DNA of 64,000 nucleotides from contig CBDHFX010000001.1 in the NCBI GenBank assembly GCA_965262845.1, positions 1 through 64,000 of the forward strand, read 5' to 3'. Each line of letters starts with the position of its first letter. Position 1 is the stretch's first letter. The notes beneath the pieces were generated by a model, which saw only the letters and a list, made by a program, of their open reading frames with translations, was not told the origin of the DNA and did not search any database. This stretch comes from ECT2AJA-044 sp965262845 (GTDB lineage: Bacteria; Bacteroidota; Bacteroidia; Flavobacteriales; ECT2AJA-044). Position numbers and translations under genes: made by a program. Shown in pieces: positions 53,697 to 64,000 of the stretch.

Positions 53697-55631
53697 ATGA
53701 CAGACAGGAAACAGAACGGGGAGATCAGGGAGAAGGAAATCCCTGAAGAGAAAATACCTGCAGAGGCGGAACCTAAAGGGGAAAGCCATGCGGAGGAGGT
53801 GCATGATGGTGACTGCGATGTGTCCGTGAAGGAAGAGGAAGAGAAACGCGAGGAGGAGAGACGTGAACAGGATGAACGTGAAGAGGAGGAGGCCATCAGG
53901 ATCCCGGATCTGGAGCCGTTGGGGTTAGAGGAATTGTACAACCTGACCAGGAAATTGATCCAGGAACATCCCGTTCAGCGGATCAGGGAGCATGTGGAGC
54001 TTATCAGACATCACTTCTTTACCAAGGCCAAGGCAGAGTGGCAGGAAAAGCTGGAGGCATTCACTGCAGACGGCGGGGTGGAAGCCGACTTCAAATTCAG
54101 GCAACCGATCCGCGATTCGTTTAAGCAGCTGACAGGCACTTACCGCAAGGAGCTTCAGGCCTATCTGAAGGACCTCGAAAAGCGATTGAATGAGAATTTG
54201 CGCCTGCGGGAAGAGGTTATTGGAGCGATCAGGGGCTTGTTGCAAAGCGAGGAAAAGTTTTCGGAGACCTTTCAGCATTTTCGGGAGTTGCAGAAGAAGT
54301 GGCGTAGCATTGGGCCGGTACCACGGGCAGAGAGCAGCGAAATCTGGCGGGTTTACCACCACCACGTAGAGAATTTCTATGATTACCTGCATTTGAACGA
54401 CGAATTGCGGGATCTGGACTTCAAAAAGAACCTGGAGCAGAAGCAGCGTTTGATCGGGCGCACCAGGGAGCTGGTGCAGAAGGACGACGTGCATGAAGCC
54501 TCCCGGGAGCTGCAAAAACTGCATAGGGAATGGAAGGAGGAAGGTGGTCCGGTCGCAAAGGAATATCGCGAAACGATTTGGGAAACGTTCTCGGAACTCA
54601 CCAGACAGGTGCATGGGAAGCGTCACGCTTATTTCGACAAACTCAGGGAGCAGTGGGAAGAGCATTTGAAATTGCGCGAAAACATCTGCAGGAAGATCGA
54701 AAAGGCTGCGAAGGAAGACATCAAATCGCACCAGAAATGGCAGGAGAAGATCAGGGAAGTACGCACCCTGGTTGATGCCTTCCGTGAGGTGGGACACGTA
54801 CCCAGGGGAAAGAGTTCAGAGATCTGGCAACGGTTCCGCAAAGCTCTGCACGCTTTCAACCATGCCAGGAACGAATTCTACAGGACACTTCAGGAAACCT
54901 ACAAAGAGAACCTGGCCCAGCGCAAGGTCCTGATCGAAAAAGTGGAAGCCCTGAAAGACAGCGAGGACTGGAAAGGAACGGCGGAGGCCGTGAAAAAACT
55001 GCAGTTCGAATGGAAAAAAATCGGGCCGGTCACTCACTCCGAAAATCAGAAAACCTGGAAGGAATTCCATACGGCCTGTGATCATTTCTTTTCGCGCCGT
55101 AAGGCGCATTTCAAAGCACAGGACAAGCAGTGCGAAGACAACTATATCGCCAAGGAAAAACTGATGGCGGAGCTTGAAGCCTATGATCCGGGTGCCGATA
55201 CAAGCAAAGCTATGGCGAAACTGGATGAGTTCACGGCAAAGTGGCGCGGGATCGGCTTTGTGCCGCGGAACAGAATAGGTATTAATAAAGACTGGGTTCA
55301 GCTGATGGACTCGAAATTTGATCAGCTGAAACTGAGTGGTAAGGAAAAGAGTCTGGCCCGTTTTAGGAATAAGATCGGAGGTCTGGTGGCGAAGGGAGGT
55401 GGCGAACTGGATCGCGAGAAAAATCAGGTGTGTCGTGAACTAAACAGGGCCCGGGACGAATTGCAGAGCCTGGAAGCGAACATTCAGATGCTTTCTCCGA
55501 CAGGGAACAAGGATAATCCGCTCGTGGCTCAGGTTGAGAAGAGCATCGGGGCACAAAAAGGGAAAATTGAAAAGTTGCGCGAGAAAATGCTCCTGATCCG
55601 TGAAGTAGAGAAAAGCGAAGCGGCGAAATAA
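53697..55631 (+). CDS. DUF349-repeat protein
   Basis: 644 aa, highly charged and almost all helical. After an acidic N-terminus (EKEIPEEKIPAEAEPKGESH, then long E/R runs) come about six DUF349 repeats, each with a W-x-x-IG-x-V or W-x-x-x-G-x-V core: KKWRSIGPVPRAESSEIWRVY, REWKEEGGPVAKEYRETIWE, AFREVGHVPRGKSSEIWQRF, FEWKKIGPVTHSENQKTWKE, AKWRGIGFVPRNRIGINKDW. Ends in a coiled coil. Common in Bacteroidota; function unknown. Precedes uvrB by 3 bp. Confidence 0.9.
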   Translation: MTDRKQNGEIREKEIPEEKIPAEAEPKGESHAEEVHDGDCDVSVKEEEEKREEERREQDEREEEEAIRIPDLEPLGLEELYNLTRKLIQEHPVQRIREHVELIRHHFFTKAKAEWQEKLEAFTADGGVEADFKFRQPIRDSFKQLTGTYRKELQAYLKDLEKRLNENLRLREEVIGAIRGLLQSEEKFSETFQHFRELQKKWRSIGPVPRAESSEIWRVYHHHVENFYDYLHLNDELRDLDFKKNLEQKQRLIGRTRELVQKDDVHEASRELQKLHREWKEEGGPVAKEYRETIWETFSELTRQVHGKRHAYFDKLREQWEEHLKLRENICRKIEKAAKEDIKSHQKWQEKIREVRTLVDAFREVGHVPRGKSSEIWQRFRKALHAFNHARNEFYRTLQETYKENLAQRKVLIEKVEALKDSEDWKGTAEAVKKLQFEWKKIGPVTHSENQKTWKEFHTACDHFFSRRKAHFKAQDKQCEDNYIAKEKLMAELEAYDPGADTSKAMAKLDEFTAKWRGIGFVPRNRIGINKDWVQLMDSKFDQLKLSGKEKSLARFRNKIGGLVAKGGGELDREKNQVCRELNRARDELQSLEANIQMLSPTGNKDNPLVAQVEKSIGAQKGKIEKLREKMLLIREVEKSEAAK

Positions 55632-55634
55632 GGG

Positions 55635-57647
<2,013 letters not shown>

Positions 57648-57650
57648 ATC

Positions 57651-59303
57651 ATGAAACGAACGACCCTCTTCCTTCTCCCCCTCGTTTACCTTTTTTCCGC
57701 CTGCGGCGGGATGCCCACCAGGCAAACCCCGGTTGATCTTATCGTATACGGCGGAATTATTTACACCTGCGATCCGGATTTTTCCATAACCGAGGCGATG
57801 GTGGTTGCAGACGGACAGATCCTGGCCACCGGACCTGCGAAAAAACTGTTTGATGAGTATTCCGCTCAGGATTCCCTAAACCTCCGCGGAAAGGCCTGCT
57901 ACCCGGGTTTCATTGATGCCCATGCTCACTTCTACAACTATGCCCGCCAAAAACTGCGCGTTGATTTGACCGGAATCTCTTCGTGGGAAGAGTGCCTGGA
58001 TCGGGTGAAAATGTTCGCAGATGAGGTTGCGGGCGGACCCATCCTGGGGCATGGCTGGGACCAGAACGATTGGGAAATACAGGAATATCCGACCAACGCA
58101 GAGCTGAACGAACTCTTTCCGAACCAACCCGTGGCCCTGACTCGTATCGGCGGACACGCTCTGCTTGCCAACAGCGCAGCACTGGCTATGGCGGGATTTA
58201 CATCGGAGACGCAGATCGCAGGAGGAGAACTCCTGCAGGCCGATGGCTCCCTGACCGGACTTTGCATTGATGCGGCGGAAGACAGCCTGCGCAGGAGTTT
58301 GCCCGGGGAATCGCTCACGGCTCTTGCCGAAACCATACATGAGGCCGAACAGGATCTGTTCGCGGTCGGACTCACGGGTGTAATTGATGCAGGTCTGCCC
58401 CTCAAAACGATCCGGTTCATTGACAGCCTCCAGCATTGCGGCGTACTGCAGCTCCCCCTCAACATCTGGGCGCAGGCCGAAGACCGGGAACTCGATCATT
58501 ATCTGACCAGAGGCATTTACCAAACCGGCCTCCTGACCGTACGCGGATTCAAAATATACTGCGATGGCGCTCTGGGATCGCGCGGGGCTTACCTGAAGGC
58601 CCCTTACTACGATCGGCCCCATTGGCATGGTTTGCTCGTTACGGACAGCGCCCGTTTGTTCGAAGTGGCCCACCGAATTGCCAACAGCGATTTCCAGATG
58701 AACACTCACGCGATCGGTGATAGTGGCAATGCCTTGGTCCTCAGTGCCTACGCTTCCGTTCTTGAACCCGGGAACGATCGCCGATGGCGTATTGAACACG
58801 CCCAGGTGGTGACCCCAGGTGATTACCCGATGTTTAAAAGGTACGCTGTGATCCCCAGTGTTCAGCCAACCCATGCCACTTCAGATATGTACTGGGCAAA
58901 GGATCGGCTTGGGCCGGAACGTATGGCCCATGCCTATGCCTACAAGGATCTGCTCAGCCTAAACGGCTGGATGCCACTCGGAACCGATTTCCCCGTGGAG
59001 CAGATCGATCCGAAATGGACATTCTATGCGGCGGTTTTTCGCACAGATGCCGATGGTTTTCCAAAAGGTGGTTTTCAGCCCGAAAACGGCTTATCGCGCC
59101 GTGAGGCGCTGCTCGGCATGACCCTCTGGGCGGCGAAATCAGGCTTTTGGGAAGATTCCAGAGGAAGTCTGGAAGTAGGCAAGCGGGCCGACTTTGTCGT
59201 GCCAGACGTGGATTGGATGAGCGCTGAGCAGGCTGAGATCGGGATGAGCAATATTGCGTTCACATATCTGGCCGGCCAGCGTGTCCATACATTAGGGAAA
59301 TAG
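57651..59303 (+). CDS. amidohydrolase family 3 lipoprotein (YtcJ-like)
   Basis: 550 aa. N-terminal lipobox (LLPLVYLFSACGG, Cys near residue 18) suggests a membrane-anchored lipoprotein. Metal ligands of the amidohydrolase barrel: HAH in GFIDAHAHFYNY, the conserved FKIYCDGALGSRGAYL, His in NTHAIGD, His in RIEHAQV, Asp in LGTDFPVE. Likely hydrolyses N-acyl or cyclic amides; substrate unknown. Three bases after uvrB. Fragments of this gene are repeated at 60771-60961. Confidence 0.93.
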   Translation: MKRTTLFLLPLVYLFSACGGMPTRQTPVDLIVYGGIIYTCDPDFSITEAMVVADGQILATGPAKKLFDEYSAQDSLNLRGKACYPGFIDAHAHFYNYARQKLRVDLTGISSWEECLDRVKMFADEVAGGPILGHGWDQNDWEIQEYPTNAELNELFPNQPVALTRIGGHALLANSAALAMAGFTSETQIAGGELLQADGSLTGLCIDAAEDSLRRSLPGESLTALAETIHEAEQDLFAVGLTGVIDAGLPLKTIRFIDSLQHCGVLQLPLNIWAQAEDRELDHYLTRGIYQTGLLTVRGFKIYCDGALGSRGAYLKAPYYDRPHWHGLLVTDSARLFEVAHRIANSDFQMNTHAIGDSGNALVLSAYASVLEPGNDRRWRIEHAQVVTPGDYPMFKRYAVIPSVQPTHATSDMYWAKDRLGPERMAHAYAYKDLLSLNGWMPLGTDFPVEQIDPKWTFYAAVFRTDADGFPKGGFQPENGLSRREALLGMTLWAAKSGFWEDSRGSLEVGKRADFVVPDVDWMSAEQAEIGMSNIAFTYLAGQRVHTLGK

Positions 59304-59345
59304 GAATATGGAAGCCTTCAGGACAACCGGGACCACCTCATCATG

Positions 59346-60515
59346 CTATTTTGCCGGAATGGTGAATTTCGGACGTTGGATCATCACCTTAAAGAGATTG
59401 CCATCCCTGTCACTTTCAAACTCGATATCGTGGTAGGCTTGCAATGCGCGAATAATCCCGCTGCCCAGCCCCCGGTATGGGAGTATTTTCGTGGCAAAAG
59501 AGGCCAAAACCGGGTTGCGGATATTTGAAATTCCAAGTTTGATATTTTCAACCGTCAGGTTATTAGGCAGGTGTCCAGGGCTGATTATTTCCACCCGATT
59601 GGAGAAAATAAAAATCCGCACTGGTGCCGATACCAGATAGTCACGATGTATGAGGGCATTAGCAATCAGTTCTTCGGGTACAATACGGGGAATGGAAGGT
59701 TCACCTGTAGAATTTACACTCTGCCTGCCTTGCAGATGTTGAATATTGCCCAATATGAAACTGACACTCTGACGAAAAACATGCGCCAGTTTACCGGTGA
59801 TATCGCGGCTGTCGATATACTCGGTTGCATGGATTTTATCCCCTGGGAAAGCAATGGCCTTGACGATAAAAACAGGCAGATGGAAATCAGCGTTTTGGGA
59901 AAAAAGCAATGTGCCGGCAATATTCAGCGCATCATCTTTCATCAGGTTCATGTTTCGCAGAACATTCGCCAGCGAAAGATTCAGGCGATCCAATGGTTCC
60001 CAAAAATTTTTGTTATAGAAATCCTTGAAATAATCCAGGTCAATATCGGCTATACTCGTGCCGGGAACAGGCATTTTATCTCCGGAAATCAAGCCGGCGC
60101 TTTGATAGAATCGCTGAATTTCCTCCTGAGCAGTTGCTTTCCGCTTATCTGAGCCGGATCTGACCCAAATCGCTCCATTCTTGTCCATATATGGTTTCTT
60201 GATACCATCTGGAATGGTTACTCGCATCACGAGTTTATCATCTATGGGAATATTCTCTGTTTTCGGATTGATCGGCGGTCGAACGTGTTGGGAAGCCGCA
60301 TTCGAGATCAACTGATTGAGGCGCCCCATATCGTCCCGACCAAGGTTGGCAATATCACCTTCGTCAGTTACGCCAATAAAAATAGAGCCACCGCCGAAAT
60401 TACTGAATGCAACCATCTCCTGTGCAAGTGAGGTCACATTGGTTACGTTCGCCTTGAACTGGTAACGACTGTCTTCACCACGAGCGATTATTTCCAGTAA
60501 TTCTATGGCTTCCAT
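59346..60515 (-). CDS. AlbA_2 / ATP-binding domain protein (Schlafen-like)
   Basis: 389 aa. N-terminal AlbA_2 putative DNA-binding domain (EDSRYQFKANVTNVTSLAQEMVAFSNFGGGSIFIGVTDEGDI) and a C-terminal GHKL-type ATP-binding segment (PEELIANALIHRDYLVSAPVRIFIFSNRVEIISPGHLPNN, GLGSGIIRAL). The same layout is found in many bacterial proteins labelled RecG-like or transcriptional regulator; several are linked to phage defence or mobile DNA. Transcribed alone, against its neighbours, beside a broken copy of the amidohydrolase tail, which suggests recent insertion. Target unknown. Confidence 0.9.
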   Translation of the reverse strand: MEAIELLEIIARGEDSRYQFKANVTNVTSLAQEMVAFSNFGGGSIFIGVTDEGDIANLGRDDMGRLNQLISNAASQHVRPPINPKTENIPIDDKLVMRVTIPDGIKKPYMDKNGAIWVRSGSDKRKATAQEEIQRFYQSAGLISGDKMPVPGTSIADIDLDYFKDFYNKNFWEPLDRLNLSLANVLRNMNLMKDDALNIAGTLLFSQNADFHLPVFIVKAIAFPGDKIHATEYIDSRDITGKLAHVFRQSVSFILGNIQHLQGRQSVNSTGEPSIPRIVPEELIANALIHRDYLVSAPVRIFIFSNRVEIISPGHLPNNLTVENIKLGISNIRNPVLASFATKILPYRGLGSGIIRALQAYHDIEFESDRDGNLFKVMIQRPKFTIPAK

Positions 60516-60770
60516 GTTTCATTTCCGTTTGCGTTGTCTGAATGCTTCTTCGCCACCTATACAATAGCTACATCGCGGGACCACTTATTTTTCCGAATTC
60601 AGCAGAGGCAACCGAATACGATGATACCCCTTACAGAATAATAAGAGAGGTATGCTATGTCCTGGATGATGTTGAATAGCCAAATATCGTTTATTTTGTC
60701 ACACTTGCAGCATTGCTGCCATCACGCACACCCCTTGCCCCGGAATCACAAAAGCCGTGATACGCCCCCC

Positions 60771-60961
60771 AACATCTGGGCGCAGGCCGAAGACCGGGAA
60801 CTTGATCATTATCTGACCAGAGGCATTTACCAAACCGATCTCCTGACCGTGCGCGGATTCAAAATATACTGCGATGGCGCTCTGGGATCGCGCGGGGCTT
60901 AAAGAGCTTGCAAAGTTTACATATCTGGCCGGCCAGCGCGTCCATACATTAGGGGAATAGG
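60771..60961 (+). pseudogene. fragments of a duplicated amidohydrolase gene
   Basis: 60771-60901 copies 58461-58591 with about four mismatches (reads NIWAQAEDRELDHYLTRGIYQT). 60919-60961 copies the last 43 bases of the gene including its stop (TYLAGQRVHTLGE). About 670 bp between the two pieces are missing, replaced by 17 unrelated bases. Same orientation as the intact gene. A tandem copy that has mostly been deleted. The rest of the 60516-61086 interval holds nothing I recognise. Confidence 0.92.
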
Positions 60962-61086
60962 GATGCGGAAAAAGCAATACCTAACTTTCAGCAGATCCTA
61001 TTTCAGGGCAAACCTCATAAATTGTAGGAGATGTATTGATGGGATCTGGCGTAGATCATTATCATCAATAGGGCCAGGGGAGGCGG

Positions 61087-62478
61087 CTATACGCCTGTCT
61101 TTGCCTGAAGCAGCTGAAAAATACGATGTGCTTCCGCCAGCAACTCCTCCGACGCTGTGTATTCGGCCTTCCGGCGGTTGTAAAATGGCTCCACGTTACC
61201 ATCCTCACGGATGGATACAAAACCGCTTGTTAACCGGCGCACCACAGCCGAAGGATCCTGACAAAATTCCCTGTACGAAACAAACAAGGTGTTGGGATCG
61301 TTGATGGAGCAGGTGAACTGATAGACCGACACCCAAATCGACAACCAATAGTCAATAGAATCCTTTGGCCGGTCCCGATATTTGAGCGCCATTTCCGATT
61401 CATCGTTAAAGCAAAGGGCCTTTTGCCCCAATCCGAACTCGTGGTGTCCGAGCCAGTTCATATATTCGAGCACAAAGGGATCGTTTTGCTGCATTTCTGA
61501 GTATTGCTGATGCTTTTCCATGAGCGATGCAGCATGGTACAAGGGATCACGGAACAGGATTGCCACACGAAAATCGGGATTGTACTTTCGGACCGACCGA
61601 TACCGGAGCAGAAAACAGTTATTCTTGGCGACATACATGCGCTCATTGGAACCTCGAATGATGCGCTGATAGTCGAGATAACGCTCATACGCTTCCCTTG
61701 ACAGTTCGTGCTCCTTCAGGCAGTCTCCCCCGATGAACGAGTCCTGCGTCACGGCCTTAAAAAACACCTCCTCCAGTGCCTCGTCCGATCCGAGTCCGAT
61801 CATCACCCCATCGCCATGGCTCCGCTCCCGCACCTCATCCCCCCTGGGCTTGTAAAACCGGGCCCAGGTGCCAGGCGCCAGCACGAAAGGCATGTTCCCG
61901 TAATTTAACGACGCAAAATCGCCCAATGGCATCAACGTGTTGAGCAGGCTTGTGGTCCCTGCCCGTGCCAGTCCGGTAATGATCAGGAATTCATTCTTCC
62001 GCTCAATGCCCTGTTTATCAGCCGCTTTTACATCGCGCCGCTGGAGGCGCATTCCAACATTCGGATTATCCAGGGCCAGGCGATGAAGCAACCGGGCAAG
62101 GGGCAAATAGGCAGACTTTGATCTGCTGCCTAACGGCAGGATGAGCGGCAGGGTAGCTCCGACAGACAAGGCTGCGATATTCCAGAGCCCACTCGGTGCA
62201 AAAGGCCGGTCTGTAGCTACGAGGATATCCCAGAGCACGGGCGGAATGGCGGCAATGAGACCCGCGATAAGGAGGAGGGCGACGACGCGGAAAAGGCTTC
62301 CGGTGAGTTTCCTGGTACGCGATCCGATCAGAGGCAGTTTTTCGTCATCGGTGCCCGGTGCGAGGAAGGCATCAAGCAGATGGACGCTGGCTTCGGCGAG
62401 TGAAAAGCACCACGAGGCCCGTATGCGAAGGATCGCGGCAAACAGCGCTCCGGCCAGTCCGATCAGGAGGTAGTCCAC
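61087..62478 (-). CDS. membrane-anchored sulfotransferase
   Basis: 463 aa with a GTG start. The first about 120 residues carry three or so membrane helices (LIGLAGALFAAILRI, VVALLLIAGLIAAIPPVLWDILVA, NIAALSVGATLPLILPLG). The catalytic domain has the 5'-phosphosulfate loop TGLARAGTTSLL and the 3'-phosphate motif FRDPLYHAASL. It would transfer sulfate from PAPS to an unknown acceptor at the membrane face. Three bases downstream of the 47-aa gene, in one operon with the ASST-like gene. Confidence 0.88.
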   Translation of the reverse strand: MDYLLIGLAGALFAAILRIRASWCFSLAEASVHLLDAFLAPGTDDEKLPLIGSRTRKLTGSLFRVVALLLIAGLIAAIPPVLWDILVATDRPFAPSGLWNIAALSVGATLPLILPLGSRSKSAYLPLARLLHRLALDNPNVGMRLQRRDVKAADKQGIERKNEFLIITGLARAGTTSLLNTLMPLGDFASLNYGNMPFVLAPGTWARFYKPRGDEVRERSHGDGVMIGLGSDEALEEVFFKAVTQDSFIGGDCLKEHELSREAYERYLDYQRIIRGSNERMYVAKNNCFLLRYRSVRKYNPDFRVAILFRDPLYHAASLMEKHQQYSEMQQNDPFVLEYMNWLGHHEFGLGQKALCFNDESEMALKYRDRPKDSIDYWLSIWVSVYQFTCSINDPNTLFVSYREFCQDPSAVVRRLTSGFVSIREDGNVEPFYNRRKAEYTASEELLAEAHRIFQLLQAKTGV

Positions 62479-62481
62479 GAC

Positions 62482-62625
62482 CTAGTCTTTCTTGCGGAAG
62501 CGCTGTTTAAGGCGGACCCGCAGGATATAGCCGAAGGAGAACAGCACCATGCCGGCAATGAGGAGGATCAGGGCGATCGTTCCCAGGCCGAGTCCGGGCC
62601 CGATATACAAAATGGGTACGCTCAT
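62482..62625 (-). CDS. 47-aa single-span membrane peptide
   Basis: Reads MSVPILYIGPGLGLGTIALI and ends RVRLKQRFRKKD. One membrane helix (residues 9-33) and a very basic C-terminus, so probably anchored with the positive tail in the cytosol. Its ATG overlaps the stop of the ASST-like gene (ATGA) and its stop lies 3 bp before the GTG of the sulfotransferase. Tight coupling on both sides is good evidence for a real gene, too short for most gene callers. Confidence 0.75.
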   Translation of the reverse strand: MSVPILYIGPGLGLGTIALILLIAGMVLFSFGYILRVRLKQRFRKKD

Positions 62626-63905
62626 GGCATTTCTATGATCCGTGTCCAGTTGGGCAAATGATGATAGCCCTCGTGTTGCGAAGTAAGCACATTTTTATAC
62701 AGCACCTCGCTATTTTTCAGTACCCAGAGAACACCGCTGTTTTGCTCCTCAACAAACACCGATCCGTCCGCCATCCAGTCCACGATTCCTTCCGTGGTCG
62801 TAAAGATCCGGTTGCTCTCAAAGGTCGGCTTTTCGATGAATTCCGTTTCGCCACTTTCGAGGTGGTAGAAAACGATGTTCGAATAGTGATCGCCTGCTTC
62901 CTTGCGCTCAGATCCCAGGGGCAGGTTGGTCCTGGTCTTCTGCCAGGTCACGTGTGCATTGTTGTTGAAGATGCTGAGGGTTGAGTCGTTTATAACGTCT
63001 ACGTCGTGTTGCGTATAAAACGGGCCCTCAATCACCCGGATCACCTCGTCTGTGGAAGGGCGGTAGTGGATAACGGTGGAGATACAGCGCATGCTGAGGA
63101 AGACATCGCCCTGTTTCCAGTAGGGTCCGTCCGTAAGCACCGGCTCCACATCATTCAGGTGGAACGGGTCCCAGGCCTGACCGGTTTTTAAAAGTAGGTG
63201 TGTAAGGTTATTTTCGACCAGGATATCGGTGAGCGACCTGTGGAACAGGATACGCCCGTCGGCCGGATCAAGCCGGGTGATGGTATTGTCGATGTAGTTG
63301 AGCAAACGCCCGTCGAGTTCAAGCAGTCCGCGGTAAATAATAAATCCTTTTGGCTCCCGGGTATAGGTACATGCCCACACCATTCCTTCATGGTCCAGGT
63401 TGAGCCCGTGGTGGTGTGCAATGGTATCCTGTTTCCAGACCCGGTTTCCTTCTGCATTGATCCGAAACAGTCCGGTAACTCCGTTGAGCGAGTAGATCAA
63501 TGACCGGTCGGGCAGCATGAGCGAATGGATTACTCGGTTCTGGGCACGTTGAATGTTGTTGATGGTCCAGGAGTGTGCAACCGAGTCGTTCCGAAAGTTG
63601 CGCAGCTCCACCTTGCGTTCAAGATCTTGGGTAGAATAGGAGATCAATCCCCAAACGTCATTTTTCAGCTGGTTGATCGGTTCAAAATCTTCCGGAGTTT
63701 TCACGAATGTACCGGGCAGTTCCTTCACCTCTTCAATTGTTTGTCCGAACAGGTCAAGGAAGCTCACGAAGGTAATCAGGCCCTTGTTCACAGACGCACC
63801 CCAGTTAAGGGTGCCTTTGACGGCGTGCCTGACCATCCAGCCGAAGGCTGAGAGCAAAAAAAGTATGACGATCGTTTTGGCAAAAAAGAGGATGACACGC
63901 TGCAT
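62622..63905 (-). CDS. ASST-like beta-propeller membrane protein
   Basis: 427 aa. N-terminal membrane anchor (ILFFAKTIVILFLLSAFGWMV), then a six-bladed propeller with patterns of arylsulfate sulfotransferases: HHGLNLDHEGMVWACTYT, DPFHLNDVEPVL, GDVFLSMRCISTVIHY, GPFYTQHDVDVINDSTLSIFNNN. The His of HDVD and of FHLND would be the active-site candidates of ASST. First gene of the operon, with a -7 box five bases before its ATG. Periplasmic. It may pass sulfate between acceptors or only bind; not determined. Confidence 0.78.
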   Translation of the reverse strand: MQRVILFFAKTIVILFLLSAFGWMVRHAVKGTLNWGASVNKGLITFVSFLDLFGQTIEEVKELPGTFVKTPEDFEPINQLKNDVWGLISYSTQDLERKVELRNFRNDSVAHSWTINNIQRAQNRVIHSLMLPDRSLIYSLNGVTGLFRINAEGNRVWKQDTIAHHHGLNLDHEGMVWACTYTREPKGFIIYRGLLELDGRLLNYIDNTITRLDPADGRILFHRSLTDILVENNLTHLLLKTGQAWDPFHLNDVEPVLTDGPYWKQGDVFLSMRCISTVIHYRPSTDEVIRVIEGPFYTQHDVDVINDSTLSIFNNNAHVTWQKTRTNLPLGSERKEAGDHYSNIVFYHLESGETEFIEKPTFESNRIFTTTEGIVDWMADGSVFVEEQNSGVLWVLKNSEVLYKNVLTSQHEGYHHLPNWTRIIEMP

Positions 63906-63910
63906 GGGCG

Positions 63911-63918
63911 CAAAGGTA
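63911..63918 (-). promoter_or_regulatory. -7 box TACCTTTG touching the ASST-like start
   Basis: TAnnTTTG match on the minus strand five bases before the ATG at 63905. An inverted repeat GGGGG/CCCCC lies just upstream (about 63936-63953). Confidence 0.5.
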
Positions 63919-64000
63919 AGGAAAGGCGGGAGGCTGGGGGTTAAAATTCCCCCGGCCTACCCGACTTTGCAAAGGGTTCCAAAAATAAAGATATGCTCAG

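Overview
The window is a piece of a Bacteroidota chromosome, most likely from a marine or aquatic Flavobacteriales-like lineage. The evidence is a giant YD/RHS operon, a secreted M36-type peptidase with a type IX secretion (T9SS) tail, an IPExxxVDY-family gene beside rnc, a DUF349 protein, tandem DUF368 membrane proteins, and TAnnTTTG (-7) promoters with few Shine-Dalgarno sites. The species cannot be fixed from this sequence.

Region 1 (1-12200) is an accessory island. It has three minus-strand gene blocks: a decayed orphan RHS C-terminal cassette with a metzincin-like toxin and candidate immunity genes (1482-3550); a recombinase operon of P-loop ATPase, intact tyrosine recombinase and second recombinase with its catalytic domain deleted (4437-7478); and the 3' end of the main RHS operon with its candidate immunity genes (11116-12197). 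Each block is followed at its 3' side by the same module: a conserved block, a 30-bp palindromic core, an AT-rich leader, and an array of hairpin-rich tandem repeats with 140-bp or 193-bp periods. A fourth core follows a decayed second copy of the ATPase gene. The first 660 bases recur exactly at 9759-10418, so the orphan cassette and recombinase operon lie between long direct repeats. A 48-bp perfect inverted repeat brackets about 2 kb next to the recombinase operon. I read the island as an integron-like or recombinase-driven system for acquiring and shuffling toxin tips. That reading is inference; the repeats, palindromes and shared RHS segments are seen directly.

Region 2 (12194-27011) is the main toxin operon on the minus strand: a 405-aa secreted protein, a 1980-aa secreted YD-type protein and a 2538-aa RHS protein with a short variable tip, followed by two AT-rich candidate immunity genes.

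Region 3 (27200-64000) is ordinary core chromosome. It holds a tRNA(CAU); acpP-fabF-rnc-IPExxxVDY-pyk, divergent from purN-rnhA; a thioesterase; a GT9 glycosyltransferase divergent from tatD; tRNA-Ser(GGA); an ExbB/ExbD/ExbD transport motor cluster; a BatA-type protein with a dihydroorotase-like protein; the T9SS peptidase; an MBL hydrolase; a cysteine desulfurase; glmM; a TPR-rhodanese-DUF368-DUF368-aroE run; DUF349, uvrB and an amidohydrolase; an AlbA/ATPase gene next to a shattered copy of the amidohydrolase; and a three-gene ASST-like / 47-aa membrane peptide / sulfotransferase operon. Three genes have TAnnTTTG boxes only 4-6 nt before their start codons, which suggests leaderless transcripts.
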